A stretch of DNA of 64,000 nt from Roseobacter sp. HKCCD6576-2 (GTDB taxonomy: Bacteria; Pseudomonadota; Alphaproteobacteria; Rhodobacterales; Rhodobacteraceae), in NCBI RefSeq assembly GCF_013179285.1, contig NZ_WVNW01000002.1, forward strand, positions 62,001-126,000, in the 5' to 3' direction. A program made the position numbers and the translations under genes. Shown piece by piece: positions 8,420 through 15,945 of the stretch; position 1 is the first letter of the stretch, and each line of letters begins with the position of its first letter. Below the pieces are notes generated by a model. It saw nothing but the letters and a program-made list of their open reading frames with translations, made no database searches and had not been told where the DNA came from.

Positions 8420-9502
8420 ATGGAAACCGACGCAAATCTTCCGCCCGAGCGCCGTAAGGGGCGGGGTGTGGCCAGCAACAGGAGCGGGCGGTTTGAGCGG
8501 TTTGAAAGAGTGGGGTTTTCCGACGGTTGGGAGATCGATGAGCCGCTGCCGCCGCTCCGCACCGAGGTGCGCGAAGAGGTCGCGAAGACCATCATCACCC
8601 GTAATACCAGCCCGGATATTCCGTTTGATCGCTCGATCAACCCGTATCGCGGCTGCGAACATGGGTGTGTTTATTGTTTTGCGCGCCCGAGCCACGCCTA
8701 TCTGGGCCTGTCGCCGGGATTGGATTTCGAAACCCGGCTGACGGCGAAGCCCAATGCGCTCACGCTTTTGGAGGCGGAGCTGCGCAACCCGCGCTATCGG
8801 CCCAAGGTGATTGCGATTGGCACCAATACCGATCCGTATCAGCCGATTGAGAAAGACCGACGGCTGATGCGGGGCATTCTGGAGGTGTTGCAAGCGTTTC
8901 AACATCCGGTGGGGGTGGTGACCAAAGGCACGCTGGTGGAACGCGATGCGGATATTCTGGGCGCGATGGGGCAGGCGGGGTTGGCCCGGGTTGGGGTGTC
9001 TGTGACAACGCTCGACGCCGATTTGGCGCGCAAGATGGAGCCCCGCGTGCCGTCTCCGGCGCGCCGATTGCGGGCGATCGAAACGCTGAGCAAGGCGGGG
9101 TGCCCGGTCCGTGTGATGGTCTCCCCCATCGTGCCGGGCCTGACGGATCATGAGGTTGAGGCGATTTTGCGGGCTGCGCGGGATGCGGGGGCTGTGGCCG
9201 CGACATCCATTGCGCTGCGGCTGCCGCGTGAGGTCGCGCCGCTCTGGCGCGACTGGTTGGCGGAGCATTACCCGGCGCGGATCAATCGCGTGATGGAGAA
9301 AATCCGCCATATGCATGGCGGGCGGGATTATGAAAGCGATTGGGGCAAGCGGATGACGGGGGAGGGGCTCTATGCCGATCTGATCCAAAAGCGATTTGTA
9401 CGCGCGCGCCGGGCTCTTGGGTTGGACGCACGATTGCCGCCATTGAGGACCGATCTGTTCCAGCCGCCAGCCAAAGCTGGAGATCAACTGAACCTCTTCT
9501 GA
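8420..9502 (+). CDS. PA0069-family radical SAM protein (SplB-related)
   Basis: The 360-residue protein has the radical SAM cluster motif CEHGCVYC (about residue 79), preceded by TSPDIPFDRSINPYRG and followed by RPSHAYLGLSPGLDFETRL, the signature of the PA0069 family related to spore photoproduct lyase (SplB). The reaction is unproven; DNA photoproduct or nucleotide repair is the natural guess and is strengthened by the LexA box 12 bp before the start. The ATG follows a weak site (GGCGG). The gene is divergent from the corrinoid gene and convergent with bmt. Confidence 0.9.
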   Translation: METDANLPPERRKGRGVASNRSGRFERFERVGFSDGWEIDEPLPPLRTEVREEVAKTIITRNTSPDIPFDRSINPYRGCEHGCVYCFARPSHAYLGLSPGLDFETRLTAKPNALTLLEAELRNPRYRPKVIAIGTNTDPYQPIEKDRRLMRGILEVLQAFQHPVGVVTKGTLVERDADILGAMGQAGLARVGVSVTTLDADLARKMEPRVPSPARRLRAIETLSKAGCPVRVMVSPIVPGLTDHEVEAILRAARDAGAVAATSIALRLPREVAPLWRDWLAEHYPARINRVMEKIRHMHGGRDYESDWGKRMTGEGLYADLIQKRFVRARRALGLDARLPPLRTDLFQPPAKAGDQLNLF

Positions 9503-9526
9503 CCGTCTCACGGCGCGCGGCGGCGC

Positions 9527-9592
9527 CGGAATTTTGGAAAATTCCGCGCCGGAAAACGCATGTTTTCCGGTCCGTTTTCCGTGCGGAAAACG
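9527..9592. repeat. Three tandem perfect inverted repeats with GGAAAA-type arms
   Basis: Three hairpin-forming palindromes lie within 66 bp: 9527-9546 (arms CGGAATTTT/AAAATTCCG, 2-nt centre), 9549-9570 (arms CCGGAAAAC/GTTTTCCGG, 4-nt centre) and 9573-9592 (arms CGTTTTCCG/CGGAAAACG, 2-nt centre). All arms are 9 bp and perfect. They sit between two convergent genes (stops at 9502 and 9632). They may act as a bidirectional transcription block or protein-binding array, or be a REP-like element; there is no classical T-run. Confidence 0.85.
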
Positions 9593-9631
9593 ATATCTGG
9601 CCAGGGGAAAGCGCATGCACGGCCTGCCTAT

Positions 9632-10648
9632 TTATCCGCGCGTCCGGCGCCGGCTGGCGCGCGCGCGGGTTGGGCCAGCGCCATCGGTGCCGTCGCTGTC
9701 AGAGGAAAACCCACCCAGATCGGCCGCGATGGTTTCCAAAGTCGGCGCGGAGGATTTCGGCGTTTTTTCAAGTGCCTCACGCATCTTTTTCAGGTGATCA
9801 GGTTGCGTCCCGCAACACCCGCCGATGATCGTCGCACCGGCATCGCGGGCCAGGACCGCATAACGCGCCATCAGATCCGGCGTGCCATCATAGTGAATAT
9901 GCCCATCGACATATTTCGGAATCCCCGCATTGCCTTTGGCGACCACGGGCCGCTCATTGCCCGAGGCGCGGAAGCCCAGGACCGTGCGCAGCAGATCCGA
10001 CGCGCCCACGCCGCAATTGGCGCCATAGGCCAGCGGCTTGTGATCCAACCGCTCGACCATTTCCGACATCGCCGCCGAAGTCAGGCCCATCATCGTGCGG
10101 CCCGCGGTGTCGAAGCTCATCGTCCCACACCAAGGCATGTCGGCCAGTTTCGCAGCCTCGGCGGCGGCTTTGTATTCCTCTGCCGCGCTGATCGTCTCGA
10201 CCCAGAGCACATCGGCGCCCCCGGCTTTGAGCCCCTCGGCCTGCTCGTGGAACATCTCCACCGCGGCCTCATGGGTCAGCGCGCCCATCGGTGCCATGAT
10301 CTCGCCGGTTGGCCCCATCGAGCCCGCGACAATCACCGTCCGCCCCGCCTTGTCGGCCACCTCGCGGCCGATCTCTGCGGCGGCTTTGTTCAACTCAAAC
10401 GCCCGGTCCTGCGCATCATGCAGTTTCAGTCGTGCCCGCGTCCCGCCGAAGGAATTCGTCAAAAACAGATCGCTGCCCGCGTTCACCGCCCCGGAATAGA
10501 GCGTCACAATCCGATTTGGATGATCTACATTCCAAAGCTCCGGCGCATCGCCGGATTGTAGCCCCATGTTAAACAGCGTGGTGCCTGTCGCGCCATCGGC
10601 CAAAAGCCAGTCCCGTTCGGCCAAAAGCCGCGAAAGTGCATCTGTCAT
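9632..10648 (-). CDS. bmt: Betaine--homocysteine S-methyltransferase family protein (homocysteine-binding subunit)
   Basis: A 338-residue zinc TIM-barrel methyltransferase. The zinc cysteines are in YGANCGVG and GGCCGT, and the N-terminus has LLADGATGTTLFNMGLQ, as in the homocysteine-binding domain of MetH and in BHMT. Annotated as Bmt, in the Roseobacter group such proteins can take methyl from a separate corrinoid protein as part of a split methionine synthase; the corrinoid gene at 7563 supports that. The last ~25 residues are low-complexity (GPTRARASRRRTRG). Its ribosome site is poor (CTGGACG). It is transcribed alone, convergent with the radical SAM gene. Confidence 0.9.
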   Translation of the reverse strand: MTDALSRLLAERDWLLADGATGTTLFNMGLQSGDAPELWNVDHPNRIVTLYSGAVNAGSDLFLTNSFGGTRARLKLHDAQDRAFELNKAAAEIGREVADKAGRTVIVAGSMGPTGEIMAPMGALTHEAAVEMFHEQAEGLKAGGADVLWVETISAAEEYKAAAEAAKLADMPWCGTMSFDTAGRTMMGLTSAAMSEMVERLDHKPLAYGANCGVGASDLLRTVLGFRASGNERPVVAKGNAGIPKYVDGHIHYDGTPDLMARYAVLARDAGATIIGGCCGTQPDHLKKMREALEKTPKSSAPTLETIAADLGGFSSDSDGTDGAGPTRARASRRRTRG

Positions 10649-10740
10649 CGTCCAGGGGTCTTTCTTCTTGCAAGCACCGCCGACATGGCCGTTTGACGCC
10701 TGTTTCGCAAGCCCATTCGGCGCATAAAGGTTATGAGTCC

Positions 10741-10761
10741 GATTTGCCGGTGCGGCAAATC
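10741..10761. repeat. Perfect inverted repeat upstream of bmt
   Basis: Nine-base arms GATTTGCCG and CGGCAAATC with a 3-nt centre GTG lie in the 183-bp gap between bmt and the zeta-subunit gene, 93 bp upstream of the bmt start. It stands directly beside the terminator at 10765-10790. It could be an operator for bmt or a second terminator hairpin. Confidence 0.5.
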
Positions 10762-10764
10762 AAA

Positions 10765-10790
10765 AGCCCCGGGCAAATCTTCCCGGGGCT
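10765..10790 (-). terminator. Rho-independent terminator of the ATPase inhibitor gene
   Basis: On the minus strand, arms AGCCCCGGG and CCCGGGGCT with an 8-nt loop are followed by TTTGATTT. It is 42 bp after the stop of the zeta-subunit gene. Confidence 0.8.
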
Positions 10791-10831
10791 TCTCAAAGTC
10801 GCAACCACCTGACCGGCAGGGATGTCCAATC

Positions 10832-11146
10832 TTAGGCTTCGTCCATCAACTGGCCTTTGGCGACTGCCAGAAGCTCCGCATATTTGGTGCGCAGGTCATC
10901 CTCGGCCACGCGATCGCCCAGATCGCCCATCAGCTTGCGCATCACATCCTCATGGCCGGCCTCTTCGAAATCGGCCTTAACCACCTCTGCGGCATAGGCG
11001 TCGGCGTCGTCACCGGTTTTGCCCAGAATGTCGGCCACCCAGAGCCCCATCAGCTTGTTGCGCCGCGCTTCGGCCTTGAAATTCATCTCGGCGTCATGTG
11101 CGAATTTGGCTTCGAACGCGTGTTCGCGATCATCGAAGGTGGTCAT
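10832..11146 (-). CDS. F1FO-ATPase inhibitor zeta subunit (DUF1476)
   Basis: The 104-residue all-helical protein starts MTTFDDREHAFEAKFAHD, the sequence signature of the alphaproteobacterial zeta subunit (DUF1476). In Paracoccus and relatives this protein inserts its N-terminal helix into F1 to block ATP hydrolysis. Here the N-terminal inhibitory region and the family stretch FKAEARRNKLMGLWVADILG are intact. ATG at 11146 is preceded by GGAG at 7 bases; a longer frame upstream has no support. It is divergent from purC, with 169 bp between starts, and ends at a good terminator. Confidence 0.93.
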   Translation of the reverse strand: MTTFDDREHAFEAKFAHDAEMNFKAEARRNKLMGLWVADILGKTGDDADAYAAEVVKADFEEAGHEDVMRKLMGDLGDRVAEDDLRTKYAELLAVAKGQLMDEA

Positions 11147-11315
11147 GTCTGATCTCCACTTAGGAATTCCGTTGCCTCCATTATGCCGGGTGGGCGCGGC
11201 CCCGCAAGCGGTTATGGTCCATCCGCCTTGCGACAGAGCGCCCAATGGCCTATAGCCCGGCTAAATTCCAGGACCATGCGGGGGCAGGGTCCTCTACCCG
11301 GTTCACGGAGACATT

Positions 11316-12077
11316 ATGGCACGGCGCAAATTGGTCTATGAGGGCAAGGCCAAAATTCTCTATGAAGGCCCGGAACCCGGCACGCTGGTGCAGTATTTCA
11401 AAGATGACGCGACCGCCTTCAATGCCGAAAAGCGCGATGTGATTGATGGCAAAGGCGTTCTGAACAACCGTCTCAGCGAATTTTTCATGACGGGCCTGAA
11501 CGGGATTGGCGTGCCAACCCATTTTATTCGCCGCATCAATATGCGGGAGCAGTTGATCCGTGCGGTGGAAATCATTCCGCTGGAAGTGGTGGTGCGCAAC
11601 GTGGCCGCCGGGTCAATCTCAAAGCGTTTGGGGATTGAAGAGGGCACGCCGCTGCCCCGCCCGATAGTCGAATTTTATTACAAAGACGATGATTTGGGTG
11701 ATCCCCTGGTCAGTGAAGAGCATGCGATTGCCTTTGGTTGGGCTGGTCAGCAGGACCTGGACGACATGGTCTCGCTTGCGCTTAGGGTGAATGATTTCCT
11801 GTCGGGCCTGATGTTGGGGGTCGGCATCAAGCTGGTGGATTTCAAGATCGAGATCGGGCGGATTTGGGATGGCGACTATATGCGCCTGATCGTCGCCGAT
11901 GAGATCAGCCCCGATAGCTGCCGCCTCTGGGATATGGAGACGGGTCAGAAATTCGACAAAGATGTGTTCCGCCGCGATCTGGGCGATTTGGCCGATGCCT
12001 ATACCGAGGTGGCCAAACGTCTGGGCGTGATGCCAACCAACACGACGCCGGTGACCAAGCCGACGCTGATCAACTAA
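11316..12077 (+). CDS. purC: Phosphoribosylaminoimidazole-succinocarboxamide synthase (SAICAR synthetase)
   Basis: PurC couples CAIR with aspartate using ATP to make SAICAR. At 253 residues it is normal length. Markers are the N-terminal [17 protein letters not shown]-binding loop, the conserved [30 protein letters not shown] and VDFKIEIGR with [10 protein letters not shown] at the end. GGAG lies 8 bases before ATG. It is the first gene of a run purC-purS-alcohol dehydrogenase-purQ; 61 bp separate it from purS. Confidence 0.98.
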   Translation: MARRKLVYEGKAKILYEGPEPGTLVQYFKDDATAFNAEKRDVIDGKGVLNNRLSEFFMTGLNGIGVPTHFIRRINMREQLIRAVEIIPLEVVVRNVAAGSISKRLGIEEGTPLPRPIVEFYYKDDDLGDPLVSEEHAIAFGWAGQQDLDDMVSLALRVNDFLSGLMLGVGIKLVDFKIEIGRIWDGDYMRLIVADEISPDSCRLWDMETGQKFDKDVFRRDLGDLADAYTEVAKRLGVMPTNTTPVTKPTLIN

Positions 12078-12138
12078 GACCGCTGCACCGGGTCGCCGGA
12101 TGTAGCTTTTGCGATTTGGGGAAAGAGGGGCAGGGCCG

Positions 12139-12369
12139 ATGCGCGCAACCGTGACCGTGATGTTGAAACAGGGCGTCTTGGACCCGCAGGGGGAGGCCGT
12201 GCGCCATGCGTTGGGCGCCTTGGGCTTTGACGGTGTTGCCGGCGTGCGGCAGGGCAAGCTGATCGAGTTGGACCTGGCCGAGGGCACGACCGAGGCGCAA
12301 GTTACCGAGATGTGCGAAAAGCTGCTCGCCAATACGGTGATCGAAAGCTACCGGGTGGAAATCGGCTGA
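12139..12369 (+). CDS. purS: Phosphoribosylformylglycinamidine synthase subunit PurS
   Basis: PurS is the small 76-residue bridge that holds glutaminase PurQ to synthetase PurL in the three-part FGAM synthase. The sequence MRATVTVMLKQGVLDPQGEAV is the family start, and RQGKLIELDL and IESYRVEI close the ferredoxin-like fold. GGGGCAGGG stands just before ATG at 12139, so I did not use an in-frame start 30 bp upstream. Its TGA overlaps the next ATG by one base. purL is not in the window. Confidence 0.96.
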   Translation: MRATVTVMLKQGVLDPQGEAVRHALGALGFDGVAGVRQGKLIELDLAEGTTEAQVTEMCEKLLANTVIESYRVEIG

Positions 12370-13412
12370 TGCGGGCGGCGCGGCTCACCGGCTGGCGCCA
12401 GCCTTTGGAGATTGGCCAGGTGCCGGACCCGGACTGCCCGCGCGATGGCGTCGTGCTGGAGGTCCTGGCCTGCGGCATTTGCCGATCAGACTGGCATGCA
12501 TGGTCCGGGGCCGACCCCGATGTGATCTTGCCAATGATCCCTGGGCATGAGTTTTGCGGTCAAGTGATCGAAACCGGTGCCAATGTGACGGCGTGGACAC
12601 CTGGGGATCGAGTCATCGCACCGTTCATTCTGGCCTGCGGCGCCTGCCCGGATTGTCAGGCCGGGCATCAGACGATCTGTGCCCGCCAAGCCGTGCCTGG
12701 CTTCACCCAAGATGGCGCCTTTGCCGAGCGGATTGCGGTGCCGTTTGCAGACACGAACCTAACACGCCTGCCCGAGGGTATGGACCCGGCTCTGGCCGCG
12801 GCCTTTGGCTGTGGCGTCACGACGGCCTGGCATGCGCTGACCGGGCGGGCGGCGCTGCGCCCCGGTGAATGGTTGGCCGTTTGGGGCGGTGGCGGGATTG
12901 GAACGGCGGCGCTGATCCTTGGCAAAGCCATCGGGGCCCGGGTTGTGGTCGCCGATGTGGTGCCGGAGAAGTTGACCTATGCGACCGGCCTGGGGGCCGA
13001 TGCGGTGATTGACGCCCGGGAACCGGACGCCGTGCAAGCCCTGCGCGACGTGACCGGCGGCGGCGCGGATCTGGCGGTCGAAGCGCTTGGCGTCGAAGTG
13101 ACGACCCGGAACGCCATGCTGTCGTTGAAGAAACTGGGCCGGATGGTGCAGGTGGGCATGCCCGCAGGCGACCATGCGGCGATGACTCTGCCATGGGATG
13201 CGGTTTATTCCGGGCAATTTGCGATCTATGGCACGCGCGGGATGCCGGCTTGGCGCTACCCCTCGCTTCTGTCGCTGATTGAGGGCGGGAATGTCGACCT
13301 CAGCCCGATGATCGCCCGCCATGTGGCGCTTTCCAATGTCTCGGCCGAGTTGGCCGCGTTCGATGCGCCCGCGCCGCCCGGCGTGGCCGTCATCACCGAT
13401 TTTCAGAGCTGA
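12369..13412 (+). CDS. Zinc-dependent alcohol dehydrogenase (MDR family)
   Basis: A 347-residue medium-chain dehydrogenase. The catalytic-zinc cysteine is in [17 protein letters not shown] carries the His-Glu pair, the four-cysteine structural zinc lobe is [15 protein letters not shown], and the NAD-binding Rossmann loop is [14 protein letters not shown] followed by an acidic ADVVP. The substrate is unknown; relatives act on polyols or long-chain alcohols. The position is odd: it starts in the last base of the purS stop codon and ends 16 bp before purQ, so it interrupts two subunits of one enzyme. Co-transcription with the purine genes is therefore likely. Confidence 0.93.
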   Translation: MRAARLTGWRQPLEIGQVPDPDCPRDGVVLEVLACGICRSDWHAWSGADPDVILPMIPGHEFCGQVIETGANVTAWTPGDRVIAPFILACGACPDCQAGHQTICARQAVPGFTQDGAFAERIAVPFADTNLTRLPEGMDPALAAAFGCGVTTAWHALTGRAALRPGEWLAVWGGGGIGTAALILGKAIGARVVVADVVPEKLTYATGLGADAVIDAREPDAVQALRDVTGGGADLAVEALGVEVTTRNAMLSLKKLGRMVQVGMPAGDHAAMTLPWDAVYSGQFAIYGTRGMPAWRYPSLLSLIEGGNVDLSPMIARHVALSNVSAELAAFDAPAPPGVAVITDFQS

Positions 13413-13428
13413 AGAAGGAACTGTCCTC

Positions 13429-14097
13429 ATGCGCGCTGCTGTTCTTGTTTTCCCCGGTTCAAATTGCGACCGCGACCTTGAAGTGGCGTTTCGTGAGGCG
13501 GGCTTCTCGGTCGAGATGGTTTGGCACAAAGAACAATCCCTGCCCGAAGGCATCGACCTTGTGGGCGTGCCCGGCGGGTTTTCCTATGGCGACTACCTGC
13601 GTTGCGGGGCTATCGCGGCACAATCCCCGATCTCTGGCGCGCTCAAAACCCATGCCGAGCGAGGCGGCTATGTCTTCGGCGTCTGTAACGGGTTCCAAAT
13701 CCTGACCGAAACCCGGCTTCTGCCCGGCGCGCTTTTGCAGAATGCGGGCGTCAAATACATCTGCAAAACCGTGACCTTGCGTGTGGAGACGACCGAAAGC
13801 GCTTTCACCAATGCCTACAAACAGGGTGACGAGATCGACATCCCGATCGCGCATCACGAGGGCAATTACCAAGTCGATCCAGAGACCCTGGCGCGGTTGC
13901 AAGGCGAGGATCGCGTGGCGTTTCGCTATCTTGAGGCTCCAAATGGGTCGACCGACAACATTGCGGGCATTCTGTCGGAGAACCGCCGGGTTCTGGGCAT
14001 GATGCCACATCCTGAACGGCGCTCCGATCCGGCCCATGGCGGAACCGATGGTGCCGCGCTCTTTGCCTCGCTCAGTGAGGCGCTGGTCAGCGCATAA
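13429..14097 (+). CDS. purQ: Phosphoribosylformylglycinamidine synthase glutaminase subunit
   Basis: PurQ hydrolyses glutamine and feeds ammonia to PurL. The 222-residue class I amidotransferase has the oxyanion region [14 protein letters not shown], the nucleophile cysteine in [11 protein letters not shown] (about residue 86), and the His-Glu partners in MMPHPER. An AAGGAA ribosome site is 10 bases before ATG at 13429. A longer frame reaching back into the dehydrogenase gene is not used because the family starts at [15 protein letters not shown] short hairpin (CCATCT-CGA-AGATGG) follows in the gap. Confidence 0.97.
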   Translation: MRAAVLVFPGSNCDRDLEVAFREAGFSVEMVWHKEQSLPEGIDLVGVPGGFSYGDYLRCGAIAAQSPISGALKTHAERGGYVFGVCNGFQILTETRLLPGALLQNAGVKYICKTVTLRVETTESAFTNAYKQGDEIDIPIAHHEGNYQVDPETLARLQGEDRVAFRYLEAPNGSTDNIAGILSENRRVLGMMPHPERRSDPAHGGTDGAALFASLSEALVSA

Positions 14098-14130
14098 ACG
14101 CCTTCCATCTCGAAGATGGCTTGAGGCGGG

Positions 14131-15927
14131 ATGGGTCCATCGCGTACTCTCCTCTGGATGAGCCTGACCACCACGAACCGGCCAAGCGTGCGCGCGGCAG
14201 ATCGGAAACGCACCTGGATTTTGCGCGGCCTGATGATAGTGTTCATGGCCGTGGCTGTGGCCGTGATCTGGATTTCGAATATCTGGCTGACCGAACGGTT
14301 TACGGAGACCACGCGAAACCGAGCCGAGTTGCGGCTTGCGCTTTACTCTGGCTCTATCGTCTCGGAGTTGCAGAGCAATTCGGTTGTGCCGCTTTTGCTC
14401 AGCCGCGATCCGCTTTTGATCCGCGCGCTGAACCAGGGTGATTTCACCACGACATCTCAGCGTCTGATCTCATATGGGGAAGAGATTGCCGCCGCATCGA
14501 TGTTCCTGCTCAACCGGGACGGGCGGATCGTGGCGGCGACGGACCGGAACCGGTTGGGTGAGCTTCTGAACAACGAAGCCTTTTTTGTGCAGGCGCAGCG
14601 CTCGCCAGATACGGTTTTTACCACCAGAGAGCGCGAAACCGGCGCGTTTGACTTCACCTTCTCGCGGCGCGTGACCGATGACAATCGGTTGCTTGGCGTG
14701 GTTGTGGTGCAGGTCAATCTGGCCCGACTGGAAGACCGCTGGCGCGGCACGACAGAAGCGGTGTTTGTCGCCAACTCAGAAGGCCGCATCATGCTGTCGA
14801 CCGAGCCGCGCTGGCGTGGCCGGACCGAAGCCGAGGCGATCGCGCTTCGCTCGCCGCCTTCGGCCATCCAACGGGCGATCGAGGCCACCGGCGATTGGGC
14901 CTTTGGCGATCCGACGCCCTATTTCTTCGGCGATGCCACGATCCGCCTGGAAACCCGGATTCCATTTCGAGGATGGCAGCTTACATCCTTCACCGCCTAT
15001 GCCTCGGTTCGTGAGCGGGTGAATGGCGTTCTGGCGCTCCAGATCATGGGATTCGCGCTGCTCCTGGCGGGGGCGTTCTATGTGTTGAGCCGTCGGGCTC
15101 GGTTGCAAAGCGCGATTTTTCAACGGGAATCGGCAGAGCTTCGCCGGTTGAACGATAGGCTCGGGCGGGAAATCGCCGAGCGTCAGAAGGTCGAACGGAC
15201 GCTTGAAGAGGCGGAACAGAGCTTGGCGCAAAGCCAGAAATTGGCCGCCTTGGGCGAGATGTCGGCCGCCGTCAGTCACGAGTTGAACCAACCGCTTGCG
15301 GCGATGAAAACCTATCTGGCGGGCGCCAAGCTTTTGCTGCAGCGTCGGAGGCCGGAAGAGGCGCTCAGTTCCTTCCAGCGGATCGATGATCTGATCGAGC
15401 GGATGGGCGCGATCACGCGGCAGCTGAAAAGCTATGCCAGGAAGGGCGGCGAGGCCTTCGAGCCGGTCGATCTGCGCGAGGCGCTGACCGGCGGCTTGAC
15501 GATGATGGAGCCGCAACTTCGGCAGATGACGGTGGAGATCACCCAGAACCTGCCGCGCAAGCCGGTCATGGTGCTGGCCGACCGGCTGCGCCTGGAACAG
15601 GTCATTATCAATCTCTTGCGCAACGCTCTTGATGCGATGAAGGCCGAGGAGAACCGCGAGTTGGACCTGATTGTCGCCGGCGGAGAAGAGGCGGTTTTGA
15701 CCGTCCGCGACAGCGGCAGGGGGATTGACGATCTCGATGCTTTGTTCGAGCCATTCTACACAACCAAGAAACCCGGCGACGGGGTGGGCCTGGGGCTGGC
15801 GATCTCTTCGGGGATCATAAATGACCTGGGCGGACGACTGACCGCACGCAACGGTGCCAAGGGAGGCGCCGTGTTCGAGATGCGCCTGCCGATCTTGCAT
15901 CGGTCCGCCACCGCCGCCGCCGAGTGA
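14131..15927 (+). CDS. dctB: DctB-type C4-dicarboxylate sensor histidine kinase
   Basis: This 598-residue inner-membrane kinase has a first membrane helix at about residues 31-52, a large periplasmic PDC-type sensor domain to about 300, a second helix (LQIMGFALLLAGAFYVL), a coiled linker, the H-box SHELNQPLAAMKTYL (His near 383), and the ATP-binding N box (NLLRNALDAM), G1 (DSGRGI) and G2 (GVGLGLAIS). This order is that of DctB, which senses C4-dicarboxylates. ATG at 14131 has GAGG 5 bases upstream; ATG 14158 is a possible alternative. dctD follows after 18 bp. Confidence 0.93.
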   Translation: MGPSRTLLWMSLTTTNRPSVRAADRKRTWILRGLMIVFMAVAVAVIWISNIWLTERFTETTRNRAELRLALYSGSIVSELQSNSVVPLLLSRDPLLIRALNQGDFTTTSQRLISYGEEIAAASMFLLNRDGRIVAATDRNRLGELLNNEAFFVQAQRSPDTVFTTRERETGAFDFTFSRRVTDDNRLLGVVVVQVNLARLEDRWRGTTEAVFVANSEGRIMLSTEPRWRGRTEAEAIALRSPPSAIQRAIEATGDWAFGDPTPYFFGDATIRLETRIPFRGWQLTSFTAYASVRERVNGVLALQIMGFALLLAGAFYVLSRRARLQSAIFQRESAELRRLNDRLGREIAERQKVERTLEEAEQSLAQSQKLAALGEMSAAVSHELNQPLAAMKTYLAGAKLLLQRRRPEEALSSFQRIDDLIERMGAITRQLKSYARKGGEAFEPVDLREALTGGLTMMEPQLRQMTVEITQNLPRKPVMVLADRLRLEQVIINLLRNALDAMKAEENRELDLIVAGGEEAVLTVRDSGRGIDDLDALFEPFYTTKKPGDGVGLGLAISSGIINDLGGRLTARNGAKGGAVFEMRLPILHRSATAAAE

Positions 15928-15945
15928 GCAATAAAGGACGACGCC

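Noticed and set aside
8273-9616. 447-codon open frame on the minus strand
   Set aside because: It is antisense to the radical SAM gene, with no motif and no ribosome site, and would cross the SOS box and the palindromes.
10649-10831. Riboswitch (SAM-II, SAH or cobalamin) ahead of bmt
   Set aside because: I could not match any conserved core to this 183-bp gap; only simple hairpins are visible.
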